Positions 1 through 8,160 of a stretch of DNA of 34,347 nucleotides are shown one piece after another. The notes below the pieces were generated by a model. It searched no databases, had not been told where the DNA came from, and saw nothing but the letters and a program-made list of their open reading frames with translations. A program made the translations under genes and the position numbers. Location of the stretch: assembly GCF_017744115.1 (NCBI RefSeq), contig NZ_JAGHQW010000057.1, positions 1 to 34,347 of the forward strand, in the 5' to 3' direction. This stretch comes from Salinisphaera sp. G21_0 (lineage in GTDB: Bacteria; Pseudomonadota; Gammaproteobacteria; Pseudomonadales; Endozoicomonadaceae). Each line of letters begins with the position of its first letter. Position 1 is the stretch's first letter.

Positions 1-1
1 T

Positions 2-121
2 CGGTTTAAATATCGCCGCTCCCAATTGAGGCTGGATATTTTCAGCACCCGGGACCTGAGCCCGTCCCAGTTTATGGCCGGGCTTGATGCATTAATCCAT
101 CAAAGTGAACTCAATGCCTAG
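2..121 (+). CDS. 3' end of an unidentified gene (partial)
   Basis: One frame is open from the window edge and encodes 39 residues ending at the TAG at 119-121. The peptide is mixed hydrophilic (it contains RRSQLRLDIF and MAGLDALIHQ). I do not recognise it. Its stop codon overlaps the first bases of the MITE-like element that follows (TAG of TAGGAGGCTG), so the element may have truncated or re-terminated the gene. The rest lies outside the window. Confidence 0.4.
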   Translation, partial: RFKYRRSQLRLDIFSTRDLSPSQFMAGLDALIHQSELNA

Positions 122-283
122 GAGGCTGACCGAGAATAGGCTGCCCTACTGCGGTGGCAGCAAATTGGTCTAAAAATCCGCTTTTGTTCGGCCAATAGCC
201 CCGCTATTCACCTCACAAAACCGAATTTTTATCCTCAATTTTCTGCCATCCTCGCTACGGGCGCTATTCTCGGTCAGCCTCCC
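120..283 (-). mobile_element. MITE-like palindromic element, family 1, copy 1 (no 48-bp unit)
   Basis: The terminal inverted repeats read AGGAGGCTGACCGAGAATAG at 120-139 and its complement at 264-283. The interior matches the copies at 2218 and 33317 read in the opposite direction, so this copy is inverted relative to them. It includes an imperfect hairpin rich in A/T around 171-236. It lacks the 48-bp unit found in the other long copies. It encodes no protein. The sequence GCCTCCCAGGAGGC at 277-290 repeats a half-terminus just outside the right end, which could be a relic of an adjacent second copy. Confidence 0.75.
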
Positions 284-319
284 AGGAGGCTAAGAGTGGC
301 TTCTCTGACCTTTGCCAGA

Positions 320-1597
320 TCACGTCTGAACCTTCATAATCTCCGGCCATTGCGTCGTATAAGAAGGGCTCAGCACCTGCTGGTTCATATGCCATGGCTG
401 CGCCCGGAAGCCCACTGATGCAGGCCGGAGTGTCTGGCTCCCAAAGCGCTGGTTAATGGCATCCAGCACTGTCATCATCCGGGTATTTTCCGGAATTGAC
501 GCTGCCGTCAGCAAGTCTCCCTGAAAACCTGCACCGGAACAAAGATCCACCAGGGCAAAGCCCGCCTTTTTATACTCGTAACCTTCCTGAAACAGCACGT
601 CCAAAGCCGGATTTAACTGTTGCAGCCAAACCGAGCTATCACTGGTGGGCGATGGGACCATCAGCTTCAGACTCCGTCCGGTTTGCGGGAGATTGGCCTT
701 AAAGGGATCGGTCCTGATAAAGATGATGGCTTCACGGGAATACTGCTGTTGTTTTCTGAGTTTCTCGCAGGCGCGACAGATAAAGCTGGCCAATGCGGCA
801 TGAAGTGCCTGCCTGGTGGTGACCCGCTGGCCGAAGCTCCGGGAACACATAATCTGATGCTTATTGGCTGAACTCCCCTCTTCCCAGGGAATACAGTACT
901 CCCCCTGAAGTTCACAGACCGTCCGTTCCAACACCACAGAAAACTGTTTCCTGATCCATCGACGATTGGCGTTCGCCAGTTGTGCAGCAGTATGAATACC
1001 TGCCGCCTCCAGCCGTTTTCCTATGCGTCGGCCCACTCCCCATACCTCACCAACCGGGGTGATTGCCATTAACCGCTGCTGGCGTATCGGGCTGGTTAAA
1101 TCCACAACACCACCGGTTGCCGGAAATTTCTTGGCCGCATAGTTAGCGAGTTTGGCCAGTGTTTTGGTGGTTGAGATGCCCACACCAATCGGCAGCCCCG
1201 TCCACTGGAATACCCGCCGTTTCATATCCAACCCTATGGCATGCAGGTTTGCCAGCGGGAAACCGGAGAGTTCAACAAAGGCTTCATCGATCGAATACAC
1301 TTCCAGCTTCGGGCTGAACTGTTCCAGCACCGACATAAAGCGGGAGGACATATCGCCATACAGCGCATAGTTGGAGCTTTTCAGTATGATTTCACCACGG
1401 GCCACCTGATCCCTGACCTTGAACGCCGGTGTCCCCATAGCAACGCCCAGGGCTTTGAGTTGCGCTGTTCTGGCAACGATACAGCCATCATTATTGCTGA
1501 GTACTCCCAGGGCTTTACCCAGCAGGGACGGATTAAAGACCTGCTCGCAGGAACAGTAAAAAGCATTGGCATCACAGAGGGCAATAACGTCCTTCAT
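320..1597 (-). CDS. umuC: DNA polymerase V catalytic subunit UmuC
   Basis: UmuC is the Y-family translesion polymerase that works with processed UmuD'2 and RecA after SOS induction. The 425 residues match the usual length (E. coli 422). The first catalytic aspartate is D9 in ALCDANAFYCSCE. The second metal-binding pair is D104-E105 in the YSIDEAF motif. The finger/palm segment SSNYALYGDMSSR precedes it, and the helix-hairpin-helix region (VWGVGRRIGKRLEAAGI) follows at roughly residues 185-201. The start overlaps the umuD stop by four bases (ATGA), so the two genes are translationally coupled in one operon. The LexA box upstream of umuD presumably controls both. The genes are bracketed by inverted copies of a MITE-like element (120-283 and 2218-2446). 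Confidence 0.96.
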   Translation of the reverse strand: MKDVIALCDANAFYCSCEQVFNPSLLGKALGVLSNNDGCIVARTAQLKALGVAMGTPAFKVRDQVARGEIILKSSNYALYGDMSSRFMSVLEQFSPKLEVYSIDEAFVELSGFPLANLHAIGLDMKRRVFQWTGLPIGVGISTTKTLAKLANYAAKKFPATGGVVDLTSPIRQQRLMAITPVGEVWGVGRRIGKRLEAAGIHTAAQLANANRRWIRKQFSVVLERTVCELQGEYCIPWEEGSSANKHQIMCSRSFGQRVTTRQALHAALASFICRACEKLRKQQQYSREAIIFIRTDPFKANLPQTGRSLKLMVPSPTSDSSVWLQQLNPALDVLFQEGYEYKKAGFALVDLCSGAGFQGDLLTAASIPENTRMMTVLDAINQRFGSQTLRPASVGFRAQPWHMNQQVLSPSYTTQWPEIMKVQT

Positions 1598-2016
1598 CGC
1601 AGGTGGTGAATAACTTCAGTGACCACACCCCACACATTGAGCCCTTCTTCAGAATCCAGTTTAATCGCAGGGTAGTCAGGGTTTTCCGAGTGCAATTCCG
1701 GTTTGCCATGGCAATAGACCAGGCGTTTTACAATCAGCTCACCGTCCAGCAAGGCCAGTATCACATCACCGTCTCCCGGAGTGAGGGAACGATCAATAAT
1801 CAGAATGTCACCATCAAAGATGCCCGCTCCTTTCATGGATTGACCCTGGGCCCGGGCAAAAAAGGTTGCTGCCGGATGACGGATTAACAGCTGGTCAAGG
1901 GAGAGCGTATCTTGCAGGTAGTCAGCTGCCGGGCTGGTGAAGCCACAGGCAGCCGGGCTCTGGTAAAAGGGCAATGTCTCTGGCAAAGGTCGTGAAAAGA
2001 TCTGGATCGGCTTCAT
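1594..2016 (-). CDS. umuD: Polymerase V accessory subunit / LexA-like autoprotease UmuD
   Basis: UmuD is cleaved in a RecA-dependent manner to UmuD', which activates UmuC. It belongs to the S24 LexA family. Starting at the ATG at 2016 gives 140 residues and the landmarks fall exactly at E. coli numbering: Cys24-Gly25 cleavage site in ACGFTSPAADY, nucleophile Ser60 in AQGQSMKGAG, general base Lys97 in IVKRL. A longer frame starts at 2031, but that ATG lies only four bases from the LexA box and would leave almost no 5' leader. GAGTGG before the 2016 ATG is a weak ribosome site. The choice between the two starts is inference. The stop overlaps umuC by four bases. Confidence 0.93.
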   Translation of the reverse strand: MKPIQIFSRPLPETLPFYQSPAACGFTSPAADYLQDTLSLDQLLIRHPAATFFARAQGQSMKGAGIFDGDILIIDRSLTPGDGDVILALLDGELIVKRLVYCHGKPELHSENPDYPAIKLDSEEGLNVWGVVTEVIHHLR

Positions 2017-2034
2017 GCCACTCAAACTCATTAA

Positions 2035-2050
2035 CTGTTTATTTATACAG
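2035..2050 (-). promoter_or_regulatory. LexA (SOS) box of umuDC
   Basis: The 16-mer has the form CTGT-N8-ACAG, with A/T only in the spacer, a full match to the gammaproteobacterial LexA consensus. A promoter candidate on the minus strand is TTAACC (2065-2070), a 17-base spacer and TATAAA (2042-2047). The box therefore covers the -10 region. This places umuDC under SOS control. Confidence 0.9.
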
Positions 2051-2153
2051 TATAAACATTTAACGGTTAAAAGAAAGCGGTTGTACTTTGGACGCAGGAG
2101 AGCTGTTCCGCAGACTGACTCTGATCAACCTGCAATGGAGCATCTTTGCTCCT

Positions 2154-2217
2154 CCACCTGACACACCATCAATGGAACTTGACAATCATTTTGAGGTCAA
2201 ACAGCGACATTAATAAT
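2154..2217 (+). other. 5' leader homologous to that of the second repeat-nucleotidyltransferase gene
   Basis: This stretch aligns almost base for base with 8161-8217, upstream of the paralogous gene (shared core ATGGAAC, TTTGAGGTCAAACAGCG). It is cut off by the MITE-like element beginning at 2218, and the alignment resumes right after the element ends at 2446. A small perfect hairpin (GGAGCA-TCTT-TGCTCC, 2137-2152) lies just upstream. The interval 2051-2153 otherwise shows nothing I can identify. Confidence 0.7.
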
Positions 2218-2446
2218 CCAGGAGGCTGACCGAGAATAGCGCCCGTCTAGGTGCCCCCGTAGCGAGGATGGCAGAAAATTGAGGATAAAACGTCGAAAAT
2301 TTTTAGTAAATAGTGGTTCTATTTGCTAAAAATTTCCGACTTTTTAGACCAATTTGCTGCCACCGCACGACTGTATGGATGCAGGAGCTAGAGCAACGCA
2401 GGAGCAGTTGCCGCGTAGGGCAGTCTATTCTCGGTCAGCCTCCTGG
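2218..2446 (+). mobile_element. MITE-like palindromic element, family 1, copy 2 (one 48-bp unit)
   Basis: The element is 229 bp, bounded by CCAGG...CCTGG with 20-base terminal repeats of the GACC type at both ends. It contains one 48-bp unit at 2364-2411, also present twice in the copy at 33317. Its central hairpin (about 2292-2340) differs in sequence from copies 1 and 4 but is still self-complementary. No transposase is encoded, so movement would need an enzyme in trans. It lies in the 5' region of the repeat-nucleotidyltransferase gene at 2530. Confidence 0.82.
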
Positions 2447-2529
2447 GTGCAGGAGGTATTCTGAAAGCAACCACATCCACCCACTCCCGCCCAAAGTCTG
2501 ACCGCCGGAATGACACCGGTTCAAGCGGG

Positions 2530-5500
2530 ATGCCTGACCGCCCCGGAAGCACATTTAACGGTAAAAAAGTCTCAAACCATCAGTCCTGCAGAGGCACAAC
2601 CCCCCCCCGGCATGATGGCAAAAATATTGAAGACGCCTTCTGGGAAAATAAACCGTTACAAGAACGTAAGACAACCCCGGCTGAGGTGCTTAAAGCATAT
2701 AGCAGCGATGTAACGTCACTCAGAAGCGGCTTCTTCCTGCAAAAGCTCTGCTTACAGAACGTTCCACACGGCAATAGAAAAGTCACACCGGATCAGGTCA
2801 TTCAGGAATTCAAGCGGGAGCCGGGTCAGAATAGCAAGTGCCAATTAGCGATAGCTCGTTTCAAAGCGGAATGCTGCCTGAAAGGACTGCTCTTGAATGG
2901 TCAACGGGTCACAGCGGATGCGGTGGTTAAAGACTTCCCGGATACTACGGAAGGAAAACTGGGAATAGCGCGCTTTATGGAACGATGCTGCCTGAGTGGC
3001 CTGGGCCTGGATGGCCAGCAGGTCACACCGAATGCGGTGGTCAGGGCTTTCCCGGATAATCCGGAAGGCAAACTGGGAGTAGCACGCTTTCAGGAACAAT
3101 GTTGCCTGAGCGGCTTGCCATTGAATGGCCAGCAGGTCTCACCGGATACGGTGGCTAACGCTTTTCCGGATAGTCCGGTAGGAAAGCTGGGCATAGTACG
3201 CTTTAAAGAAGAATGTTGCCTGGAAGGCATGCCGTTGAATGGCCAGCAAGTCTCACCGGATACGGTATTGAAGGGGTTTCAGGCCGCCAACGCAAGACTG
3301 GAAATGGCGCACTTTAAAGCGGAATGTTGTCTGAGGAACCTGCCGTTGAATGGCCAGCAGGTGACAACGGATGCAGCGTTTAAGGCTTTCCCGGATAGCC
3401 CGGAAGGCAAACTGGCAAGAGCGCGCTTCAAAGCAGAATGCTGCCTGAGAAACCGGCCGATAAATGGCCATCGGATCACACCGGATTCAGTGATTAAGGA
3501 TTTTCAGGACACCAGAGTAGCACTGGAGCTGGCACGCTTTAAGGAACAATGTTGCCTGAGGGAGCTGCCGCTGAATGGGCGGCAGGTCACACCGGATGAG
3601 GTGGTGAAGGAATTTCAGGCAGCCAGGGAAATATTGGGATTGGCACGCTTCAAAGCAGAATGTTGCCTGCGGGGCCTGCTTCTGAATGACCAGCAGGTCA
3701 CACTGGAGCTGGTGGTTAAAGCTTTCCCGAATAGTCCGGAAGGCAAACTGGGGATCGCACGTTTCAAAGCGGACTATTATCTGAGAGGCCTGTCGCTGCA
3801 TGACCTGCAGGTTACACCGGATGAGGTGTTTATGGATTTCCCGGATAGCCCGGAAGGCAGACTGGGGAGAGCGCGCTTCAAAGCAGAATGTTGCCTGAGG
3901 GAACTGCCATTGAATGGCCGACCGGTCAGGCAGAGTGAGGTAATTAAAGATTATCAGACGGCCAAAGCACCACTGGAGCTGGCACGCTTTAAGGAGCAAT
4001 GTTGCCTGCAATCCCTGTCGTTCAATGGCCAGCAAGTCACACCGGATGAGGTGATCAGGGGTTACCCGGATAATCCGTTGGGCAAACTGGGGAGCGCGCG
4101 CTTCAAAGCAGAATGTTGTCTGCGTGGCCTGACGCTGGATGGCCAGCTGGTCACACCGGATGCGGTGGTTAAGGATTATAAGGCCACCAGGGCAACGCTG
4201 GAGCTGGCGCGTTTCAAAGCGGAATGCTGTATGAGAGGCCTGACACTGGCTGGCAACCGGGTCACCCCGGACGAGGTGGTTAAGGATTTCCCGGGTAGTC
4301 CGGGAGGCAAACTGGGCAACGCGCACTTTAAAGCGGAATGTTGCCTGAGGGGCTTGGCGTTAAATGGCCAGCCGGTCACACCGGATGCGGTGATTAAGGG
4401 TTTCCCGGGTGGTCGGGAAAGCAGACTGGGTATCGCGCGCTTCAAAGCGGAATGTTGCCTGAGGGGCCTGACATTGAATGGCCAACCGGTCACACCGGAT
4501 GCCGTGGTTAAGGGTTATCTGGCAATCAAGGCAACACTGGAGCTGGCGCGCTTTAAGGAACAATGTTGTCTGAGAGGCCTGGCGTTAAATCGCCAGCCGG
4601 TCACTCCGGATTCAGTGGCCGAAATGTATCAGGCTGCCAAGGCAAAACTTGCGCTGGCGCGCTTTAAAGCAGAATGTTGCCTGAGGGGGCTGTGTTTGAA
4701 TAACCTGCAGGTCACAACGGAGGAAGTAGTCGGGGATTATCAGGCCGCCAGGGCAAGACTTGAACTGGCACGCTTCAAAGCGGCGTGTTGCCTGAAGGAT
4801 CTGTGGCTCAATGGTGAACGGGTCACACCGGATGAGGTGGTTAAGAGTTTCCCTGACAGTCCGGATGGCAAACTGGGAGTGGCGCGCTTCACAGCGGACT
4901 GTTGCCTGAGAGGGCTGCCGTTGAATGGCCAACAGGTCACACCGGACTCCGTGGCCAGGGGTTATCAGGCAATCAGGGCAACGCTGGAGCTGGCTCGCTT
5001 CAAATCGGAATGTTGCCTGAAGGGGTTGCTGTTGAATGGCCAGAAGGTCACACCGGATGCCGTGGTTAAGGATTATGAGCGCGGTGGCAGGTTGCTCGAA
5101 AGAGCTATTTTTTATTCGCTACTGGCATTGAATGCCAGAGAACTGAATGGCAAATATCTGGATAACGAGGAGGTATTGGCAGCGTTTAATGATATACCCG
5201 GAGATCATACTTCAAGGCAAACCAGGTATCTGGTTCAAAGGTTGCAGCAATCCCATCGGTACGATGAAACCAGCGAAGGTCAGGATATACTTCAACAGGC
5301 CTGGCAAATCTTAAACAAAGTGCCAGTCAAAGACGATGAGCAATCTCGACTGCAATGTATATTGAAATTCATGGCCATGGAGAATAAATGGACAATTGAT
5401 CAACAGGAAGTGTCTGCAAAACAGGTATTCCATGCCATCAAAACACTGAGGCGCTCATTTAAGAATTCACGCCTGCATTTCTTCTTTCTGGCGCACTGCT

Positions 5501-6873
5501 GTATCACGAGACAGTCTATTGGCAGACAGCACATTCATAAGGATCAGGTAATCAGGTATCTTAAAAGTTTTCCTGAAGGAAGCAGGCTGCGCCATGCTTT
5601 AACCTGCTGGTTTGAAGAATGCAGCTCCGAAGCCTGTGTAATGGACGAGTTACTCGATGCCAGTGACAGTCCTCACCGATATGCAACCTTTGCCAGTCAA
5701 CAGGAGGCTTCTGTTGCCGTTAGCAGCAAGAACACCGGACATAAGCCTAGAGAACACCTGCCCGACGTGATTCCCGTTATCGAGCGTTCTGAGCGCAGCA
5801 CAACATCGGCAGAGGTATTCGTTGCCAATCCGGGCAAGGAAGACCCACCCCCCTGCCAGCCCGGGGAATACCGGGATACAACAGAAACCGCTTCCATCCA
5901 CCAGACATTTGCCGTCTATATGGCTGAAACCCTGAAGCAATGGTCAACAACAGGCATCCCGGACAAGCCGGTTTCACGGTTAAATGCGCTAACACTGAAA
6001 ACACTGGAGATTATTCAGGAAATCAATGGTTCTTACACCACCCCCCCTCTGCTGATTAACGGTTCTTACGGACGTTTTTTACAGAATCTCTGCTCATCAT
6101 TTAATGATATTGACATTGTCTGCACAGAAGAAGCGTCCTCCAGAACACTCTTTGACAGGCTGCAGGCACTGAACACCGACTGGGACTCTGAAATCACCAA
6201 AAGCGTCACCATCTGGCCAATCGAGGGATGTCAGGCCATTAAACTGCCACACGCCTACAATATTCAACTTAAAGACGGTGATCTGGGGAGGAAAGCAATG
6301 GAGCTTCACGTCAGTGTTGACGCCAGAGTAGCCTATGGAAATACCACACAATTGGCTATTCACGTTCCCGGCGTTGAGAGGCCGGTATGGTGTTTGTCGT
6401 TTACGGAAGAAACCCGATTACTGAACGATACGCTGGAATACCTTGCCAGGAACCTTGACTGGCTGACAGAGCAATTGCAAAAAGGAGCAATATTTGGCTT
6501 AGCTCGAACCCTGCTTTTTAACACGCCCCAAAACACCGATGAACGTATTTATGGTTTGCTTATGCGCTGCCTGCTTACCCTGAATAAAGCCAGGCAGTTT
6601 ATCGCCCTGCACTCTGAAGGAAAACCCGGAAAACCCGGAAAACCTGACGACCAGACTACCCCGCAGGCAAAAGAACAACAGCGCCTTCATACACTCGCTG
6701 CAAATCTACAAGCGAAATTACATAGCCATGTTTGTCGTCATGGCTTTGAACACAGAGTTAACCACTGGCTATCGACAACTCAGCCTGTTAATGATCATCA
6801 GCTCAAGAAGAAGGACTTTACCAAAACACTGCTTGCGATGATGCATCCTGAAGTAGTTAACCAAAACTCTTAG
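2530..6873 (+). CDS. Repeat-array protein with C-terminal nucleotidyltransferase-like domain (paralogue 1)
   Basis: I do not recognise a named family. Residues 1-84 form a variable head. Residues 85-876 are 21 repeats of 37 or 38 residues built on VTPDxVV, an F/Y-centred turn, ARFKAECCL and LNGQ; the pattern suggests two helices per unit, as in Sel1, TPR or PPR solenoids. Diverged repeats continue to about 1050. A proline-rich linker follows. A final domain carries G1178-S-Y-G-R, D1193-I-D1195 and D1264 (SVDARV), the arrangement of catalytic residues in polymerase-beta-type nucleotidyltransferases. No signal peptide or membrane segment is seen. The start is the first ATG in a frame open from 2419; homology to the paralogue extends upstream of it, so the original start was probably lost to the MITE at 2218. 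Solenoid plus transferase suggests a targeted nucleotidyl-transfer role (toxin, effector or RNA modifier), which is inference. Confidence 0.85.
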   Translation: MPDRPGSTFNGKKVSNHQSCRGTTPPRHDGKNIEDAFWENKPLQERKTTPAEVLKAYSSDVTSLRSGFFLQKLCLQNVPHGNRKVTPDQVIQEFKREPGQNSKCQLAIARFKAECCLKGLLLNGQRVTADAVVKDFPDTTEGKLGIARFMERCCLSGLGLDGQQVTPNAVVRAFPDNPEGKLGVARFQEQCCLSGLPLNGQQVSPDTVANAFPDSPVGKLGIVRFKEECCLEGMPLNGQQVSPDTVLKGFQAANARLEMAHFKAECCLRNLPLNGQQVTTDAAFKAFPDSPEGKLARARFKAECCLRNRPINGHRITPDSVIKDFQDTRVALELARFKEQCCLRELPLNGRQVTPDEVVKEFQAAREILGLARFKAECCLRGLLLNDQQVTLELVVKAFPNSPEGKLGIARFKADYYLRGLSLHDLQVTPDEVFMDFPDSPEGRLGRARFKAECCLRELPLNGRPVRQSEVIKDYQTAKAPLELARFKEQCCLQSLSFNGQQVTPDEVIRGYPDNPLGKLGSARFKAECCLRGLTLDGQLVTPDAVVKDYKATRATLELARFKAECCMRGLTLAGNRVTPDEVVKDFPGSPGGKLGNAHFKAECCLRGLALNGQPVTPDAVIKGFPGGRESRLGIARFKAECCLRGLTLNGQPVTPDAVVKGYLAIKATLELARFKEQCCLRGLALNRQPVTPDSVAEMYQAAKAKLALARFKAECCLRGLCLNNLQVTTEEVVGDYQAARARLELARFKAACCLKDLWLNGERVTPDEVVKSFPDSPDGKLGVARFTADCCLRGLPLNGQQVTPDSVARGYQAIRATLELARFKSECCLKGLLLNGQKVTPDAVVKDYERGGRLLERAIFYSLLALNARELNGKYLDNEEVLAAFNDIPGDHTSRQTRYLVQRLQQSHRYDETSEGQDILQQAWQILNKVPVKDDEQSRLQCILKFMAMENKWTIDQQEVSAKQVFHAIKTLRRSFKNSRLHFFFLAHCCITRQSIGRQHIHKDQVIRYLKSFPEGSRLRHALTCWFEECSSEACVMDELLDASDSPHRYATFASQQEASVAVSSKNTGHKPREHLPDVIPVIERSERSTTSAEVFVANPGKEDPPPCQPGEYRDTTETASIHQTFAVYMAETLKQWSTTGIPDKPVSRLNALTLKTLEIIQEINGSYTTPPLLINGSYGRFLQNLCSSFNDIDIVCTEEASSRTLFDRLQALNTDWDSEITKSVTIWPIEGCQAIKLPHAYNIQLKDGDLGRKAMELHVSVDARVAYGNTTQLAIHVPGVERPVWCLSFTEETRLLNDTLEYLARNLDWLTEQLQKGAIFGLARTLLFNTPQNTDERIYGLLMRCLLTLNKARQFIALHSEGKPGKPGKPDDQTTPQAKEQQRLHTLAANLQAKLHSHVCRHGFEHRVNHWLSTTQPVNDHQLKKKDFTKTLLAMMHPEVVNQNS
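2782..5157 (+). repeat. Coding tandem repeat array, 21 units of 111/114 bp
   Basis: Twenty-one units encode the solenoid of the 1447-residue protein. The first is longer (KREPGQNSKCQLAIARF) and the last is degenerate (ERGGRLLERAIFYSLL). Internal units fall in two classes. The 38-residue class has FPDxPxGKLG at the turn; the 37-residue class has Y/FQAAxAxLEL. From unit 2 to 20 the order of 38 (P) and 37 (Q) types is PPPQPQQPPQPQPPQQQPQ. Nearly every unit keeps the CC pair. Confidence 0.92.
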
Positions 6874-7037
6874 GGTAGACATTAAGCGCCTACTCCCCTC
6901 TTCGGGAAGTTAAAGATGAAACCACGAAGGACACAAAGAGCACGAAGGAAAAGAAAATCTCTTCTTTGTGCTCTTCGTGACCTTCGTGGTTCCATCCGAA
7001 AGCCATTGAAAATGGAGGGGTAGGCTTAATGTCCACC
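6874..7037. repeat. Nested palindromic intergenic element
   Basis: The outer arms (6874-6900 and 7015-7037) share TAGACATTAAGC/GCTTAATGTCCA and TACTCCCCTC/GAGGGGTA. The inner arms (6921-6990) begin ACCACGAAGG and end CCTTCGTGGT, with CAAAGAGCACGAAG against CTTCTTTGTGCTCTTCG. The whole can fold as one long stem. It sits between convergent genes and could act as a bidirectional terminator. CACGAAG-type palindromes are, to my knowledge, scattered in many gammaproteobacterial genomes, so it may equally be a dispersed element. Confidence 0.7.
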
Positions 7038-7100
7038 ATAAAAACCAAAACTGCCCCTTATCTGTTATCGATACTAATCCTCATCAATAATTATAAATTT

Positions 7101-7967
7101 TTAGTTGATAATCTTGCTGACAAGGGATAAGTCAGTTCTATCGTCTGTTAACAGTTCGTGAGCTGCCTGAAATTCCTTGAAGGCTTCTGAATCAGTCGTT
7201 CCTTCAGAGTGATATTTAAGTGCTGATTCTTGAAAGGCTTGATCGACGATTTCTTCTGTCAGTGTGTTGTTTTTTTCCAGCCCCAGAAGGTTAACCGCAT
7301 CAATAAATTCTTGCTGCCGTGGTTGATGCCAACTTTTTAGCTTTACAGTATACATCATAAGGTCAACCCCAGCCTTGATTATGGGTTCAAATAATACTTC
7401 TTCAATCTCTGAGTGAGCTTGATCTTTTGTGGGAGTAATCCTTCTGGTCTTCAATAAAACTTCTTCAAAATGCTTAAAAGCCTGCTCTTCAGAAAAGCCA
7501 TAATATTTTTGCAGCTCTTTTATAAAATTTTTAATCTGTACAATATTGATTTTTTTTTCCGGGAAGTTTTTGTCCACGCTCCGGAACACTTTATTTAACT
7601 TCAGATAAAATTGTACAGACCCATTAAACTCTCTATGTGCTTCTTTGGAAGAGCCATGTTTTGCTTGAATGTCAAACATCAGGCGGTTTACAGTTTGAAA
7701 ACCATAACCATGGCTTTTCAATCGCAAAGCCTGATATAGAGTGAAAAGTTTATGGGGCAATTTCTCAATAAAACGCTGGCCAAGACTTACATTGGCAATA
7801 TCCGGATTTTCAGTTTCTGACTGCGCAGTCTGAGTTGAGTTGGTATCGGCACTTACGCCCCTGTTGCCCCAACTTGCTGTTTCCTGCCTGTCAATTAATT
7901 CAGACTGTTCATCTTCAGCTGGCTTACTTGCTGTTGGCCTGGAGCCTAAGGGGCCTGATATTGGCAT
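7101..7967 (-). CDS. Hypothetical protein with degenerate J-like C-terminal domain
   Basis: The protein has 288 residues. Residues 1-65 are polar and low in complexity (Ser, Thr, Gln, Glu rich), as in disordered secretion or linker tails. Residues 65-215 are helical and charged and unfamiliar. The C-terminus, about 228-275, resembles a J domain: LTEEIVDQAFQESALKYH followed by SEG and SEAFKEFQAAHELLTD. The diagnostic HPD is replaced by HSE (residues 253-255), so stimulation of an Hsp70 ATPase by the usual mechanism is doubtful. It is transcribed against the first repeat-nucleotidyltransferase gene and away from the second. Its position between the two paralogues hints at a shared locus, but no functional link is shown. 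The ATG at 7967 is preceded by GGAGAATGT, a good ribosome site. Confidence 0.75.
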   Translation of the reverse strand: MPISGPLGSRPTASKPAEDEQSELIDRQETASWGNRGVSADTNSTQTAQSETENPDIANVSLGQRFIEKLPHKLFTLYQALRLKSHGYGFQTVNRLMFDIQAKHGSSKEAHREFNGSVQFYLKLNKVFRSVDKNFPEKKINIVQIKNFIKELQKYYGFSEEQAFKHFEEVLLKTRRITPTKDQAHSEIEEVLFEPIIKAGVDLMMYTVKLKSWHQPRQQEFIDAVNLLGLEKNNTLTEEIVDQAFQESALKYHSEGTTDSEAFKEFQAAHELLTDDRTDLSLVSKIIN

Positions 7968-8160
7968 AATACATTCTCCGCTATCTCTCTTTTATGTAAG
8001 TAGTTAACCAAATGAAATCATATTTTCCCGGCGAGTTTGCTTCTCAGTTCAAGTTACAGTCAGTTGCACACTGCTTTGCCAAAAATCCTTTGCACTAACC
8101 TTCGACAATGCTAAAGCTTTCTTTAAACAGCAGTTGAGGCAAATTAGCTGATGACCATAG

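Noticed and set aside
2171-2215. Short ATG frame in the duplicated leader (MELDNHFEVKQRH, and a longer version at 8176)
   Set aside because: The start is shared by both leaders but differs in length, has no clear ribosome site, and several differences change the amino acid. A leader peptide cannot be supported.
3487-4326. 279-residue minus-strand frame and several other long minus-strand frames inside the repeat arrays
   Set aside because: They arise because the repeat unit has no stop in that antisense frame. Their sequence is simply the periodic reverse image, without ribosome sites or family resemblance.
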